Below, one piece after another: positions 8,621 to 10,186 of a stretch of 10,186 nt of DNA. The DNA lies in contig JNEM01011580.1 of NCBI GenBank assembly GCA_000697335.1, forward strand, positions 1 to 10,186, read 5' to 3'. The DNA is from Conidiobolus incongruus B7586 (lineage: Eukaryota > Entomophthoromycota > Entomophthoromycetes > Entomophthorales > Conidiobolaceae). A program made the translations under genes and the position numbers. The notes under the pieces were generated by a model. The model ran no database searches, was not told the origin of the DNA, and saw only the letters and a program-made list of their open reading frames with translations. Position 1 is the first letter of the stretch. Each line of letters starts with the position of its first letter.

Positions 8621-10186
8621 TTTCATATGTGTCAATCTCTATATCAATTCCTTTTATATTGAAAATTTTCTTTTGAATTAATGATCAAATTCAAAACTAA
8701 ACTCAAATCATTAATAGAAGTACAAGGTCAATTATAATATTTAGTCTTTTTGGATCATATTAATACAAATTGGGAGAGTCCTTTAATTTAATGAGCTATA
8801 TATTCCAAAAAAGTAACTATTATCTATTGAACTAGAAGTTTTTCTACAGGGTTTGAGATATCATGATTTCATATTAAGATATATTATTAACTTAAATATT
8901 TTTACCTATAACCTGTTCTTTGTTTTATGTAAATTAATAATATTACTTTGTAATTTAAATAATGGGAATTTTTTGCAATTGAAAAAAATAAATATTTTAA
9001 TATATAAAAAGTAAAAATAATAATTTCTTTTATTTCTAATAACTTTTTGTTATACTTTTGGCAAAGGTCTAATGCTTAAAAAATAGTTCTTTTTATTAAA
9101 GACTGAAATTTAATATTTTACAAATTAATTAAATTTTTCTATAGAAATTTTTTTCTTGTAAGCTGGTTTTTTAATTACTTAAAGCAATTATAATCACATA
9201 GGTTATAATCTAAAGAATATACTAGATGTAGTGGTTTTTTCTAGTTATTTTTAATTAGAAAGTTCTTTATAACTTTAGATTTATGTATTTTATAATTATT
9301 ATACAAAATAATAGATTTTCTTAAATTATATTAAGAATACTAATTAGAAATAATTTTATTTAAAAAAAAATATAAAGTTTATTATTAATTAATTTTCCTT
9401 TAAAAATTAAATAAGAATAGCATATGCTATTATAATTTATTACAACAATTAACATTCATTTATTAATAAAGTATTTATTGAAAGGAATTTGTAAAGGGGG
9501 TTGATTTAATTTAATCTAACACTTTGATTTATGTTTTAACAAAAGATTATACAAAAAAAATCTAAAATTCATTAATTATAATAATTTGCTATAAAAACTT
9601 TAGTTTCTAGTTATACCTTAGTAAATTTTGTTTAATAATAACTACTCTAGCTTTTTTTAAGTTTTAGTTAAATTATAAAGTACCTATTTTATATTATTAT
9701 TAATTAATTTTAATTTAAACTTTAATATATATAAAATACTTATGTAACTAATATTAAAATATTTTAATAATTCTCTAACAAAATAAAAAAATGTTTTTTA
9801 ATATAATTTTTTATTTTATTAATAATTAAAAGAGTAACAGTTGAAATTAATCTTTTAAATTTTAATAAGTTTTGGGTAGTTTTTCTTTTAGCTTTAAAGT
9901 AATTTACCTAATAATAAATTGTTAATTTAAATAATATTTCATTATCAAAAGCTGTTTGTAAATTTTAAATGATTTTAAAGGATTTGTGGTTAAGTTTTAC
10001 TAATAATAAAATAAAAAACTTTTGATAGTTATTATTTAGTTTAAATATAATTAAATTAAATAACTAATTTTAAAAAATTTATTTTTTAATCAAAAAAGTT
10101 ATTATATATATATATAATTCAAAACTATTTATTTTCCTATTTGTTTTATATATATTTTATTATTTAAAATTAATAATATGTTTGAA
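8621..10186. other. extremely AT-rich, CpG-free right flank
   Basis: No gene is visible. GC falls to about 8% at 10021-10140. I checked every line and find no CG dinucleotide in these 1,566 nt, although CG occurs through the middle of the window. The stretch contains a 16-base palindrome at 9416-9431, a GGGGG run near 9496-9500 and a TA repeat near 10102-10115. The pattern fits old repeat DNA decayed by C-to-T change, but no transposase, reverse transcriptase or terminal repeat could be recognised, so I do not assign a family. Confidence 0.5.
9416..9431. repeat. 16-base perfect palindrome
   Basis: AATAGCATATGCTATT reads identically on both strands and includes an E-box-like CATATG core and two GC pairs in each half, so it is less trivially explained by A/T composition than the other palindromes here. 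It could be a binding site for a dimeric protein or a chance occurrence. No neighbouring gene gives it meaning. Confidence 0.35.

Noticed and set aside
1-10186. tRNA genes, rRNA fragments, CRISPR arrays or intact mobile elements
   Set aside because: No T-loop-like GGTTCRANYCC box, no evenly spaced repeats and no transposase or reverse-transcriptase reading was found on either strand.
1-10186. Organellar (mitochondrial) origin suggested by the high AT content
   Set aside because: The only gene is a nuclear-type signalling receptor with higher GC, standard-code reading and a good eukaryotic start context; no mitochondrial gene is present.

Overview
The window looks like nuclear DNA of a fungus with a very AT-rich genome, probably an early-diverging one. 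An entomophthoralean such as Conidiobolus is my best guess; harpellalean or neocallimastigomycete fungi are alternatives. The reasons are extreme AT-richness between genes (hand counts: about 15% GC at 4081-4200 and 8% at 10021-10140), a compact intronless gene of much higher GC (38% near its start, 51% in its tail), standard-code reading, a eukaryotic start context, and a receptor of a type expanded in those fungi. The taxon is an inference, not something the sequence proves.

Only one gene is well supported: a plus-strand, single-exon CDS at 5203-6729 for a 508-residue seven-transmembrane G-protein-coupled receptor. It has a short outside N-terminus, a C77/C151 disulfide pair, a basic third cytosolic loop, a DPAF ending to TM7, and a 228-residue Ser/Thr/Pro-rich cytosolic tail with a PKA-type RRRLS site and eight S/T-P sites.

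Layout: 1-784 is an extremely AT-rich stretch with no CpG. 785-4780 has no supportable gene, though one faint F-box-like decayed reading lies at 1173-1481. 4780-5202 is the receptor promoter and leader: a TATAAATA at 4803-4810, a GC-enriched patch, then 389 nt without a single ATG up to the start codon. 5203-6729 is the receptor. 6730 to about 7100 is the likely 3' UTR, with a PUF-type UGUACAUA element and a first AATAAA at 7091. 7101-8620 is AT-rich intergenic DNA with two adjacent A/T-only palindromes. 8621-10186 is again extremely AT-rich and has no CpG in 1,566 nt.

The receptor thus sits alone, with about 5.2 kb and 3.5 kb of non-coding DNA on its two sides, and the CpG-free blocks at both ends look like old, mutationally decayed sequence. 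I found no tRNA, rRNA, CRISPR array or intact mobile element. I do not see a previously undescribed multi-gene system. The most informative signals are the ATG-free leader, the regulatory-looking receptor tail and the CpG-free edges.
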